This document shows, in pieces, positions 31,555 through 40,209 of a stretch of 64,000 nucleotides of DNA. Source of the stretch: Nocardioides sp. Root140 (lineage in GTDB: Bacteria > Actinomycetota > Actinomycetes > Propionibacteriales > Nocardioidaceae); contig NZ_LMFI01000013.1 of assembly GCF_001426745.1 (NCBI RefSeq), forward strand, positions 151,692-215,691. The letters are read 5' to 3'. The notes beneath the pieces are model-generated. The model was not told where the DNA came from and searched no databases. It saw only the letters and a list, made by a program, of their open reading frames with translations. The stretch's first letter is position 1, and each line of letters begins with the position of its first letter. Both the position numbers and the translations under genes were made by a program.

Positions 31555-33482
31555 GCCTTCGGGCTTCCGTTCATCCAGGCGCGGAACGCCTCGGCGTTGT
31601 AGGGGCGACCGAGGAAGTCGGCCACCAGGTCGGCCGCGTCACCGCTGCCGCCTGCGGCCAGCACCTTGTCCCTGTAGGCACGGGCCGGTCCGGGGGCGAG
31701 CAGGTCGTCGGGGTCGAAGGCGGAGAACAGGTCCTTCGCGATGACCTGGCTCCACATGTAGGTGTAGTACGCCGAGGTGTAGCCGCCGAGGTGGCCGAAC
31801 CCGGCGTGGAAGTGGGTGCCGGGAAGCTGCGCGACGAGGTTGTACTCGCGGGCCAGCTCGGCCACCCGCGACGTGATGTCCTCGGGTCGCTCGAGGTGCA
31901 GGTAGTAGGAGACAGCGGCGTAGAACATCTGGGTGCGGGCCATGAAGCCCTTGCCGAACTCCTCACCGGCGCGCATCCGGGCCACCAGGTCGGCCGGGAT
32001 CGGAGTCCCCGACTCGTCGGTCGCGAAGCCGGCCAGCACCTCCGCGTCCCAGGCCCACTCCTCGAGCATCTGGCTGGGTGCCTCGACGAAGTCCCACTCG
32101 GTGGCGACGCCCGAGAACCGCACCCAGTCGTGGCGTCCGGCGAGCACGTGGTGCACCAGGTGGCCGAACTCGTGGAAGAGCGTGACCACGTCGCCGTGCT
32201 CCATCAGCCCGCGCGGGAAGTTGCAGACCAGCACGCCCTCGGGGAGCTGCACCCCGCGCACACCGGGCTTCAGGTCGAACTGCGCGGCGTGGTTGTACTT
32301 GCCGTCGCGCGGGTGCAGGTCGAGTCGGATCCGGCCCAGCGGCTCACCGTCGAGGGCGACGTCGTACGTCGTGACGTCCTCGTGCCACGACGTGGCGTCG
32401 GGCACCTCGGCGTACTCCAGGCCGAACAGGCGGCCGGTCACCTCGAGCAGGCCCTGGCGCACCTTCGTGAAGTCGAAGTAGCGACGCACCTCCTGGGCGT
32501 CGACGTCGTACTGCTCGCGACGGACGACCTCGGCGTAGTGCCGCCAGTTGGAGGCGTCGACCGCCGCCACCGACGGATCGTCCTGTCGTGCCCGTTCGAG
32601 GAGGACCTCGATCTCGGCCCGCCCGGCGGCCTCGGTGTCGTTGGCGATCTCGGTGATGAACGCCGGGATGGCCGGGCCGGTGCCGATCATCTTGACCTCG
32701 GCGTCGTACGACGGCCAGTCGGCGTAGCCGAGCATCGTGGCGTGCTCGTGCCGCACTGCCAGGAGGTCGGCCAGCACCCGGTCGTTGTCGGGCCAGGCGA
32801 TGTCGTACTGCGTGGTCACCACGCGGCGGCGTGCGTCGCCGTCGGTCGCGAACGTCATGAAGGGCACCGTGTCGGGGTATTCGGTGGTCACCTCGAAGGT
32901 GCCGTCGTCGCCGACCGGGTGCGCCTCGACCCAGTCCTGCGGGAGACCGGCCGCGGCCTCGGCGGGCAGCTTGGTCGTACGCCGACCGTCCCTGATCCCC
33001 CGGGAGAACGCCTGGCCCAGCTCGACCTCGCGCTCGCTGATCTCGCGAAGCCGCTGGCGGGTGGCCTCGTCGCGGTCGACTCCGGCCCGGCGGAAGTCGC
33101 GCAGGCTGTGCTCGAGCATCCGGGTGGCCGCCTCGTCGAGGCCGTCCTTCGGCACCGAGTCGAGGGCGGTGAACGCCGCCACGTCGAGCATCAGGCCGGT
33201 GTGGAAGCGGTTCGCCTCGACCTCGATCTCCTCGGCCTGCTCGCGGATCGCCTTGTCGGGGTGCACCTGGGCGACCAGGCCGGCCACGGCGAACGCGTTG
33301 GCCAGCTCGATGTGCAGCCTGTTCCACACGCCTGCCACGGAGCCGGGGTCGCTCGCGGCCAGCGTGGTGCGCAACTCCTCGGCACGGGCCAGCGCCCCGC
33401 GGCAGTGGTCGTCGAGCCAAGGGGCCCAGTCCGCGTCGGCGGCGGGCAGGGACAGTGGTTGGAGCTGCTCTGGTCCGGTCAC
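31551..33482 (-). CDS. M3-family zinc oligopeptidase (thimet/Dcp type), 643 aa
   Basis: Cytosolic peptidase that trims short peptides. The zinc motif LFHEFGHLVHHVL lies near residue 430, and the C-terminal GFGHLGGYTSAYYTYMWS substrate-binding segment is typical. No signal peptide. The start is GTG at 33482; a longer reading would run into the deoD promoter. It is coupled to nudC and divergent from deoD. Confidence 0.93.
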   Translation of the reverse strand: MTGPEQLQPLSLPAADADWAPWLDDHCRGALARAEELRTTLAASDPGSVAGVWNRLHIELANAFAVAGLVAQVHPDKAIREQAEEIEVEANRFHTGLMLDVAAFTALDSVPKDGLDEAATRMLEHSLRDFRRAGVDRDEATRQRLREISEREVELGQAFSRGIRDGRRTTKLPAEAAAGLPQDWVEAHPVGDDGTFEVTTEYPDTVPFMTFATDGDARRRVVTTQYDIAWPDNDRVLADLLAVRHEHATMLGYADWPSYDAEVKMIGTGPAIPAFITEIANDTEAAGRAEIEVLLERARQDDPSVAAVDASNWRHYAEVVRREQYDVDAQEVRRYFDFTKVRQGLLEVTGRLFGLEYAEVPDATSWHEDVTTYDVALDGEPLGRIRLDLHPRDGKYNHAAQFDLKPGVRGVQLPEGVLVCNFPRGLMEHGDVVTLFHEFGHLVHHVLAGRHDWVRFSGVATEWDFVEAPSQMLEEWAWDAEVLAGFATDESGTPIPADLVARMRAGEEFGKGFMARTQMFYAAVSYYLHLERPEDITSRVAELAREYNLVAQLPGTHFHAGFGHLGGYTSAYYTYMWSQVIAKDLFSAFDPDDLLAPGPARAYRDKVLAAGGSGDAADLVADFLGRPYNAEAFRAWMNGSPKA

Positions 33483-33526
33483 GCCTTGCAGGCTACCCAC
33501 CCGGGCACAGGCCCTACGATCGGCCC

Positions 33527-34234
33527 ATGAGCACCCACATCGGCGCCCAGCCCGGCGCGATCGCACCGCACGTCCTGATGCCCGGTGACCCGCTGCGGGC
33601 CAAGTGGATCGCAGAGAGCTTCCTCGACGACGTCACCTGCTACAACGAGGTGCGCGGCATGCTCGGCTTCACCGGCACGTGGCGCGGCGAGCGGATCAGC
33701 GTGCAGGGCTCCGGCATGGGCCAGCCCTCACTGGCGATCTACGCCACCGAGCTGTTCACCGAGTACGACGTCGCCTCGATCGTGCGCGTCGGGTCGTGCG
33801 GTGCCCTGGTCGAGAAGGTCGGGATCCGCGACGTCATCCTGGCCAGTGGCGCCTGCACCGACTCAGGCATGAACCGGGTCCGGTTCGAGGGTCTCGACTA
33901 CGCGCCGGTCGCCGACTTCGGCCTGCTGCGCGCGGCGTACGACGCGGCGACGGCACGAGAGGACGTGAAGACGTGGACCGGCCTGATCTTCAGCGGCGAC
34001 CAGTTCTACGCGCCCCGGCCCGAGATCATGACCGCGATGGTGGAGCACGGCGTGCTGGCCATCGAGATGGAGGCGAGTGCGCTCTACACGCTGGCCGCGA
34101 AGCACGACCGCCGGGCACTGGCGATCTGCACCGTCTCCGACCACATCGTCACCGGCGCCGAGACCACGGCGCAGGAGCGCGAGCAGACCTTCGGCGCGAT
34201 GGTCGAGATCGCCCTCGAGGCCGTGCTGGCGTAG
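33527..34234 (+). CDS. deoD: Purine-nucleoside phosphorylase DeoD, 235 aa
   Basis: Hexameric-type PNP for purine salvage. Visible family signatures are MPGDPLRAKWIAE (phosphate/ribose site), GSGMGQPSLAIY, VGSCGAL, the EMEASALYTLA ribose site and the catalytic Asp in TVSDHI. The ATG at 33527 gives the expected short N-terminus MSTHIGAQPGAIA. Confidence 0.94.
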   Translation: MSTHIGAQPGAIAPHVLMPGDPLRAKWIAESFLDDVTCYNEVRGMLGFTGTWRGERISVQGSGMGQPSLAIYATELFTEYDVASIVRVGSCGALVEKVGIRDVILASGACTDSGMNRVRFEGLDYAPVADFGLLRAAYDAATAREDVKTWTGLIFSGDQFYAPRPEIMTAMVEHGVLAIEMEASALYTLAAKHDRRALAICTVSDHIVTGAETTAQEREQTFGAMVEIALEAVLA

Positions 34235-34253
34235 TCCCGGGGTGTCGCATGGC

Positions 34254-34290
34254 TGAAGGAAATTGGGCGGAATCCGCACGATTTCCTTCA
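34254..34290. terminator. Bidirectional terminator between deoD and the permease gene
   Basis: TGAAGGAAAT (34254-34263) pairs with ATTTCCTTCA (34281-34290), with an inner GCGGA/TCCGC stem. The right arm contains the permease stop codon. Confidence 0.65.
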
Positions 34291-35535
34291 TCCATCGAGC
34301 ACGCTCGGCCTGCGCAGGACCAACCGTCCGAGCACGCCCACGGCGAGCACACCGAGCCCGGTGAGCACCGACGCCAGGGGCAGCATCGCCGCCAGCACCA
34401 GGCACCCGGCCAGGCCCAGCACCTGGAGCGCCCGCGGCCAGCGTCGCTGCTCGGCCGGCTGGCGGAGAGCGGAGAGGTTCGCGACCGCGTAGTAGACCAG
34501 CACCCCGAAGCTCGAGAAGCCGATGGCGCCGCGCAGGTCGACGGTGAGCACGAGCACGACCACGGCGAGACCGAGCGCGACCTGCGCCCGGTCGGGCACC
34601 TGGTGCACGGGGTCGACGTGGGCCAGCGGCGTGGGCAGGTCACGCTCGCGTGCCATGGCAAGGCCCGTGCGGGTGACCCCGGCGAGAAGGGCGAGCAGGG
34701 CACCCAGGCATGCGGCGGCTGCACCGATGCGCACCACCGGCTCGGCCCAGGCGGCACCGACTGCCGTGACGGCGTCCGAGAGCGGCGCCGTGCTGGTGGC
34801 CAGGTCGGCGCCGAGGGCGCGCACGAGGGCCAGGCCGACCGCCACGTAGAGGACCACGGCCACACCGAGCGAAATCAGGATGGCGCGGCCCAGCATCTCG
34901 GGTCGGCGTACCTCCTCGGCGAGCGTCGCGATGCGCGCGTAGCCGGCGAAGGCGAAGAACAGCAGACCGGCCGCCTGCAACACGTCGCGGACGCTGTCGG
35001 GTGCGCCCAGCGGATCAGGGGCCGACGGTTCACCGACGGAGGTCACGACGAGCGCGAGCAGCAGCACGCCGAGGGTCGCGGTGAGAAGGATGCGTGCCAG
35101 CCGCGCCGTGCGGGTGATGCCGCGCATGGTGGCCAGGGTCAGCATCACGACCGCGACCGCCGCCGCAGCCTTCTGCGGCCACCCGCCGCCCGGGACGGCG
35201 TACGCCGCGAAGGTCATCGCCATGGCCGCGCACGAGGCGGTCTTGCCGATCACGAAACCCCAGCCTGCGACGAACCCCCACCACGGGCCGAGCACCTCAC
35301 GACCGAAGAGGTAGGTGCCGCCGGACGACGGATGGCAGGCGGCGAGCTGCGCCGACGCGACCGCGTTGCAGAACGCGATCACCGCGGCGATGCCGAGGCC
35401 CACGAACAACGCGGACCCTGCCGCGGCGGCGGCCGGGGCGAACGCGGCGAAGACTCCGGCGCCGATCATCGCCGACAGCCCGACCACGACGGCGTCGCCG
35501 GTGCCGAGGCGCCGGGCCAACCGGTCGGAGGTCAT
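34288..35535 (-). CDS. APC-superfamily amino acid permease, 415 aa
   Basis: About 12 hydrophobic helices. The N-terminus VGLSAMIGAGVFAAFAPAA is the conserved APC helix 1 with the GAGVF unwound motif, and SGGTYLFGREVLGPWWGF follows in helix 3. The substrate is unknown. It starts only 4 bp after the HIT-like gene stop, so it is the last gene of a likely adnAB-araC-HIT-permease transcript. Confidence 0.88.
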   Translation of the reverse strand: MTSDRLARRLGTGDAVVVGLSAMIGAGVFAAFAPAAAAAGSALFVGLGIAAVIAFCNAVASAQLAACHPSSGGTYLFGREVLGPWWGFVAGWGFVIGKTASCAAMAMTFAAYAVPGGGWPQKAAAAVAVVMLTLATMRGITRTARLARILLTATLGVLLLALVVTSVGEPSAPDPLGAPDSVRDVLQAAGLLFFAFAGYARIATLAEEVRRPEMLGRAILISLGVAVVLYVAVGLALVRALGADLATSTAPLSDAVTAVGAAWAEPVVRIGAAAACLGALLALLAGVTRTGLAMARERDLPTPLAHVDPVHQVPDRAQVALGLAVVVLVLTVDLRGAIGFSSFGVLVYYAVANLSALRQPAEQRRWPRALQVLGLAGCLVLAAMLPLASVLTGLGVLAVGVLGRLVLRRPSVLDG

Positions 35536-35539
35536 GCGG

Positions 35540-36037
35540 TCATCCTTCCAGCCTGGACCCGATCTCCTGCGCAGCGGCCAGGCATTCCTCGTCGGTGGCG
35601 TTGGGGAGGACGTCCTCCCACAGCGGCAGCATCATGCCCTGGGCGTCGAGCATCCCGAGGGGCCGCGGCATCAGCCAGACATGGAAGTGCGCGCCGCCGT
35701 CGCCCCAGCGGTAGAGGTGCACCCGGCCCACGTCACCGCGAGCCAGGATCGCGCCCTCGACCTGCGCGACGAACGGCCCGAAGGCGGCTGAGGCTGCGGG
35801 CGACAGGTCGACGAAGGAGTCGACGTGCTCGCGACTGGCGATCCAGACCGTGCCGGGCAGGCTGCAGGTGCGCGGTGGGTAGACCGCGAAGTGGTCGTCG
35901 GACCACACCGCGTCCGGGGTGGTGCCAGCGCAGACGCTGCACGGCGCGCCGCCTTCCTCCCCGCGACGCGGTGGTTCGGGTACGACGGCGGGCGTGGGCT
36001 CACGGGTGGTGAGGGGTTCGAGCCAGGGCAGTTTCAT
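35540..36037 (-). CDS. HIT-like (histidine triad superfamily) protein, 165 aa
   Basis: The C-terminal half has the HIT-type active-site strand GGAHFHVWLMPRPLG, but the canonical H-x-H-x-H triad is reduced to HFHVW. The family link is therefore at superfamily level, and nucleotide hydrolase/transferase activity is uncertain. An N-terminal Cys pair (CSVCAG) resembles the zinc site of some HIT proteins. GAGGAG precedes the ATG. Confidence 0.75.
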   Translation of the reverse strand: MKLPWLEPLTTREPTPAVVPEPPRRGEEGGAPCSVCAGTTPDAVWSDDHFAVYPPRTCSLPGTVWIASREHVDSFVDLSPAASAAFGPFVAQVEGAILARGDVGRVHLYRWGDGGAHFHVWLMPRPLGMLDAQGMMLPLWEDVLPNATDEECLAAAQEIGSRLEG

Positions 36038-36075
36038 CAGGTCTCCTCAGGACGGCTGGTCGAGACCTACTTTCG

Positions 36076-37017
36076 TCACGAGGAACCGACCCCGCTTGAT
36101 CGAGATTGCGCCGCAGCGAACCAAGTCTTCGGGTCACCGAAGCCGAGGTCGGTGATGCCGCACTCACGTAGTCGCGACAGCGCCAGGAGCCGGTGATGGG
36201 CGGCGAAGGTCAGCACGTGCGCCACCATCGCGCCGAACGACAGCACCTGCGGCGTGGGCGAGAACGCCTCGACGAACGTCTCGTCGAAACGACCCTGAGC
36301 GGAGAGGAGCGCGACGTTGTCGACGAACTCGGGGCCGACGCGGGCCATCCGGCGTTGCATCGAGAGCACCGACTCGTGCTCCTCGACCGAGAAGTCGTAG
36401 TCGGTCTCGTGGACCGCGGCGTTCCACATCTCCATCTGCCCGATCAGCCGGGACAGCGACCATCGCAGGGTCTCGCCGTCGATGCCGTCGACGGTGCGGT
36501 CATGCGGTTCGTCGAGCTCGGCATCGCTGACCAGCGCCGCTCGGCCGACGAGCTCGCCGGTGAGCCACACGTGGTGGCCGACCATCTCCTGGACCAGGTC
36601 CACGCTGTCCGTCCTTCGTCGGGCCGGCAGGCGCAGGCCGGCCGGCGGGTGGAAGTGCACGTCGTTCGAGGCGTCGATGCGGAACCCGGTCGGATTGGCG
36701 CGCCACACCGACGGGTTCTCGCCGTACTCGCGGCGGAAGGCGTGCTTGAACGCGGCGTACGACGAGAAGCCCGAGGTGCCGGCGACGTCGCGGACCGTCT
36801 CGTCGCCGGTGAGCAGACGGTGGGCCGCACGCTCGAGCAGGACCCGCACCCGGAGCCGGGCAGGCGACTCCCCCGCCACCGCCTTGACCACCCGCTCGAA
36901 GTGGCAGCGGGACAGGCCCGCGTCGGCAGCCACCTGCTCGACGCGGTCGGGCAGCGCGTCGAGGTCGACGCCGAGGCGTTCGACGAAGGCGATGAAGTGG
37001 TCGTGCGGCGCGGACAC
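36076..37017 (-). CDS. AraC-family N-terminal HTH regulator with DinB-like C-terminal domain, 313 aa
   Basis: Residues about 20-110 are an AraC/XylS double helix-turn-helix (VAADAGLSRCHFERVVKAV and VRDVAGTSGFSSYAAFKHAF). The rest (DLVQEMVGHHVWLTGELV, FAAHHRLLALSRLRECG) looks like a four-helix DinB-type bundle, with His residues placed as possible metal ligands. The domain order (HTH first) is the reverse of common AraC proteins. GTG start 9 bp after adnB. The target is unknown. Confidence 0.75.
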   Translation of the reverse strand: MSAPHDHFIAFVERLGVDLDALPDRVEQVAADAGLSRCHFERVVKAVAGESPARLRVRVLLERAAHRLLTGDETVRDVAGTSGFSSYAAFKHAFRREYGENPSVWRANPTGFRIDASNDVHFHPPAGLRLPARRRTDSVDLVQEMVGHHVWLTGELVGRAALVSDAELDEPHDRTVDGIDGETLRWSLSRLIGQMEMWNAAVHETDYDFSVEEHESVLSMQRRMARVGPEFVDNVALLSAQGRFDETFVEAFSPTPQVLSFGAMVAHVLTFAAHHRLLALSRLRECGITDLGFGDPKTWFAAAQSRSSGVGSS

Positions 37018-37026
37018 CGGGCAGCC

Positions 37027-40000
37027 CTAGCCGGAGGGATGGAGCAGCTGCTCGAGCTCGGCGCGCACCGGCAGGTCGTCGGTGTGGTCGACGGTCTCGC
37101 CGGTGCGCACGTAGTGGAACGCGGCGCGCACCTTCTCGACCGGCACGCCTGCGAGCTCTGCCCAGGCCAGTCGGTAGATCGCCAGCTGCAGAGGGTCGGC
37201 GGTGGCCCGCTGGTTGGTCTTCCAGTCGATCACCAGGAAGCCGCCGTCGTCGGTCGTGTAGACCGCGTCGATGCGCCCGCGGACCACCTGCCCGGCAAGC
37301 ACGAGAGCGAACGGCGGCTCGACGGCGTGTGGTTCGCGGTGCCCGAACGGGCCGGCCGCGAACGACTCGGTGAGGGTCTTGAGGTCGGACTCGTCGTCGA
37401 TGCCGAGGTCGGCGCGGCCGGGCAGCTCGTCGGGGTCGAAGAGGTTCTGCTGCCCGAAGCGGGCCTCGACCCAGGCATGGAACCGGGTGCCGAACCGGGC
37501 CGCCGGCGACGGCTGTCGGGGCATCGGCCGCGCCAGGTCACGGGCGAACCCGTCGGCGTCGTCGCGCAGCCTGGCCACCGCCGTCGCCGACAACGCGGCC
37601 GGCAACGGCACCTCGATCTCGTCGGCACGGTCGCGCCGGGCCTCGGCGAGGAGGCGCTCGATCTCCTCGTCCCAGGTGGCGATCACGGCGCCGCTGAGCG
37701 TGTCGATCTCATCATCGGCGTCGGGGTCGACGCCGCGGACGAACTCGGCCGCCTCGAGCCGGCGCAGCGTCTCGGCGGTGTGCTCGGTGACCGGCCACGG
37801 CGCCGTGGTCGAGCCGATGCGCAGGGGATTCTGGGTGTCCTTGTCGGGCTTGTCGAGCCAGGCCTCGGCATCCTCGCCCCACTCGCGGACCGCCTCGAGC
37901 ACCACCAGCTGGTAGGGCGAGGGCCCGACCGGGGTCTTGCGCGACTCGTTCCAGAGGTACGACGACACCGACAGCAGGTGTCGGGCCCGGGTGAAGGCGA
38001 CGTAGCCGAGTCGGAGCTCCTCCTGCTGCTCCTTCGCCTTGGCCGCCTGCACGAACGCGGTGAGCTCGGGCTTCTCGTAGCCACCGAGCGCAGCCAGGTC
38101 GTGGCGGTCGCCGCGGAGCTCGTTGGGCAGCACCGCAGGGCCATAGACCCACTGGGTGCGGGACCGCGTGGTCGGGAACTTCTCCTCGCAGACGCCGACC
38201 ACGAAGACGGCGTCCCACTCGAGGCCCTTGGCGCGGTGCACGGTCAGCAGCTTGACCGAGTCGGCCTCGGACGGCGTCGCCACGTCGAGGCCGGTGCCCA
38301 TCTCGTCCTCGGTGGCGAGGTAGGCCAGCAGTGCGGTCAGGCTGACCGCGCCGTCGATCGCCTGGAACTCGGCGACCGCCTTGACGAACAGGTCGAGGTT
38401 GTCGCGACGGGCAGCGGCCGCGGGACTGACGGACGACGCCAGCTCGATGTCGATGCCGGTGGTGTCGATGATGCGCCGGACCAGGTCGAGCAGCGGCTCA
38501 CCCGCGTGCCCGCGAAGCGAACGCAGCTCGGAACGCAACAGCGCGAACCGGTCGAGGGCCGCCGCGGAGTAGGCCGCGTCGCCGGGGTCGTCGAGTGCGT
38601 CGCACAGCGACGTGATCTCGGTGGGGTCGGCGCCCTCGACGGCTCCGGTCAGCTGCTCGTCGAGCGACTGCGTGGACGCCTGCCCCTGGTCGCCGGCCAG
38701 CTCGCGGGCCCGTTTGCCGAGCAGTGCCAGGTCGCGCGGACCGATCGACCAGCGCGGGCCGGTGAGCAGGGTGAGCAGGGCGGCGTTGGCGGTCAGGTCG
38801 TGCAGCAACGTCAGGGTGGCGACCACCTCGGCCACCTCCGGAAGGCGCAGCAGCCCCTGGAGGCCGACGATCTCGACCGGGATGTCGTGGGCGGACAGCA
38901 CGTCGAAGACGTCGGCGGCGTGCTTGTTGTCGCGGGTCAGCACACCGATCTCGTTCCACTTCGGCTCGGCCATCGCGTCGTGCACGGCCGTCACCTGACC
39001 GGCCAGCCAGGCCAGCTCCGCGGCGTACGTCTCGTGCACGGAGGTGCGCACCGCACCGGGGCCGGCGGAGTCGTCGGGCTCGAGCGCCTTGACCTGGGGG
39101 AACTCGTCGAGCAGCGGCCCGGCCAACCGGTTGGCCACCTCGAGGATGCGCTGGTCGGAGCGACGGTTCACGGTCAGCGGGAACGTGCGCACCTCACGGC
39201 CGTCGGCACGCGGGAAGTCGCGTCCGAAGCCGAGGATGTTGGACACCGAGGCCCCACGCCAGCCGTAGATCGCCTGGTTGGGGTCGCCCACCGCGGTCAC
39301 CGGGTGGCCGCCGGTGAAGAGCCTCTTCAGCATCAGGGCCTGGGCCACCGACGTGTCCTGGTATTCGTCGAGCAGCACGATGCGGAACTTGGCGCGCTCG
39401 GCCTCGCCGACCTCGGGGTGCGCGTCGGCCAGCTGGGCGGCCAGGGCGATCTGGTCGCTGAAGTCCATCAGGCCCAGCTCGGCCTTGAGCCGCCGGTAGG
39501 TCTCGACGAGGCCGAGGATCTCCTCGCGCCGCTGCATCGCGTTGACCACCTTCTTGGGCTCGGTCTTGGCCTTCGCGTTGATCGCGGCGTCCTGGAACCG
39601 CGGCAGCTCCCGGGCCTGGAAGGCGCGTACGTCGGCCACCGTGACGAGGTGCTCGCTCATCGCGCCCTCGAGCCCGAGGATGTAGTTGACCACCGTCTCG
39701 GGGTGGTCGCTGAGCAGTTCGATGCCTCGGCCGTGACGACTGATCGCCCGCGCCGCCAGCTGGTAGCGCGAGGCGTCGGCCATCACCCGGGTGTCGGGCT
39801 CGTGCCCGATCCGCAGGCCGTGCTCGGTGAGCAGCGAGCTGGCGTAGGCGTTGTAGGTCGCCACGGTCGGCTCGAGGTTCTCGGGTTCGTCGGCGGCCGT
39901 GTCAGGTGCGGTCTCGACACCGTGACCGGCGCGGACCAGGGAGTCGCGGATGCGGGTGGCCAGCTCGCGGGCCGCCTTCGTGGTGAAGGTGAGGCCGAGG

Positions 40001-40209
40001 ATCTCGTCGGGTCTGACCTGCCCGGTCGCGACGAGGTAGACCACGCGGGCCGCCATCAGGGCGGTCTTGCCGGACCCGGCACCGGCGATGACGACCGCGG
40101 GCTCGAGGTCGGCGGAGATCGCGTCCCACTGCTGTGGGCTGACCGTGAAGTCGGTGCCCATGACCCGGCGCAGGTCGTCGGGTGAGGTGATGCTGACCGG
40201 GTCGCTCAT
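37027..40209 (-). CDS. adnB: AdnB: UvrD-like helicase/RecB-type nuclease subunit, 1060 aa
   Basis: Subunit of the AdnAB motor-nuclease that resects double-strand breaks in actinobacteria. The N-terminal SF1A motor has GAGSGKTALMAARV (Walker A), VLLDEYQDTS (motif II), GDPNQAIYGWRGAS and LGYVAFTRARHLL. The C-terminal RecB-like nuclease has GRIDAVYTTDDGGFLVIDWKTNQ (shortened here: catalytic Asp and Lys in IDWKT). The ATG at 40209 overlaps the adnA stop (ATGA), fitting obligate heterodimer synthesis. Gene order and size match Rv3201c. Confidence 0.93.
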   Translation of the reverse strand: MSDPVSITSPDDLRRVMGTDFTVSPQQWDAISADLEPAVVIAGAGSGKTALMAARVVYLVATGQVRPDEILGLTFTTKAARELATRIRDSLVRAGHGVETAPDTAADEPENLEPTVATYNAYASSLLTEHGLRIGHEPDTRVMADASRYQLAARAISRHGRGIELLSDHPETVVNYILGLEGAMSEHLVTVADVRAFQARELPRFQDAAINAKAKTEPKKVVNAMQRREEILGLVETYRRLKAELGLMDFSDQIALAAQLADAHPEVGEAERAKFRIVLLDEYQDTSVAQALMLKRLFTGGHPVTAVGDPNQAIYGWRGASVSNILGFGRDFPRADGREVRTFPLTVNRRSDQRILEVANRLAGPLLDEFPQVKALEPDDSAGPGAVRTSVHETYAAELAWLAGQVTAVHDAMAEPKWNEIGVLTRDNKHAADVFDVLSAHDIPVEIVGLQGLLRLPEVAEVVATLTLLHDLTANAALLTLLTGPRWSIGPRDLALLGKRARELAGDQGQASTQSLDEQLTGAVEGADPTEITSLCDALDDPGDAAYSAAALDRFALLRSELRSLRGHAGEPLLDLVRRIIDTTGIDIELASSVSPAAAARRDNLDLFVKAVAEFQAIDGAVSLTALLAYLATEDEMGTGLDVATPSEADSVKLLTVHRAKGLEWDAVFVVGVCEEKFPTTRSRTQWVYGPAVLPNELRGDRHDLAALGGYEKPELTAFVQAAKAKEQQEELRLGYVAFTRARHLLSVSSYLWNESRKTPVGPSPYQLVVLEAVREWGEDAEAWLDKPDKDTQNPLRIGSTTAPWPVTEHTAETLRRLEAAEFVRGVDPDADDEIDTLSGAVIATWDEEIERLLAEARRDRADEIEVPLPAALSATAVARLRDDADGFARDLARPMPRQPSPAARFGTRFHAWVEARFGQQNLFDPDELPGRADLGIDDESDLKTLTESFAAGPFGHREPHAVEPPFALVLAGQVVRGRIDAVYTTDDGGFLVIDWKTNQRATADPLQLAIYRLAWAELAGVPVEKVRAAFHYVRTGETVDHTDDLPVRAELEQLLHPSG

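Noticed and set aside
36193..40185. Very long open frame on the plus strand opposite adnB
   Set aside because: It is the antisense shadow of a GC-rich gene: composition is Arg/Gly/His/Val-rich without domains, while the minus strand has all helicase and nuclease motifs. Similar shadows (for example 1225-3504, 31296-33530, 52808-55318) were dismissed for the same reason.
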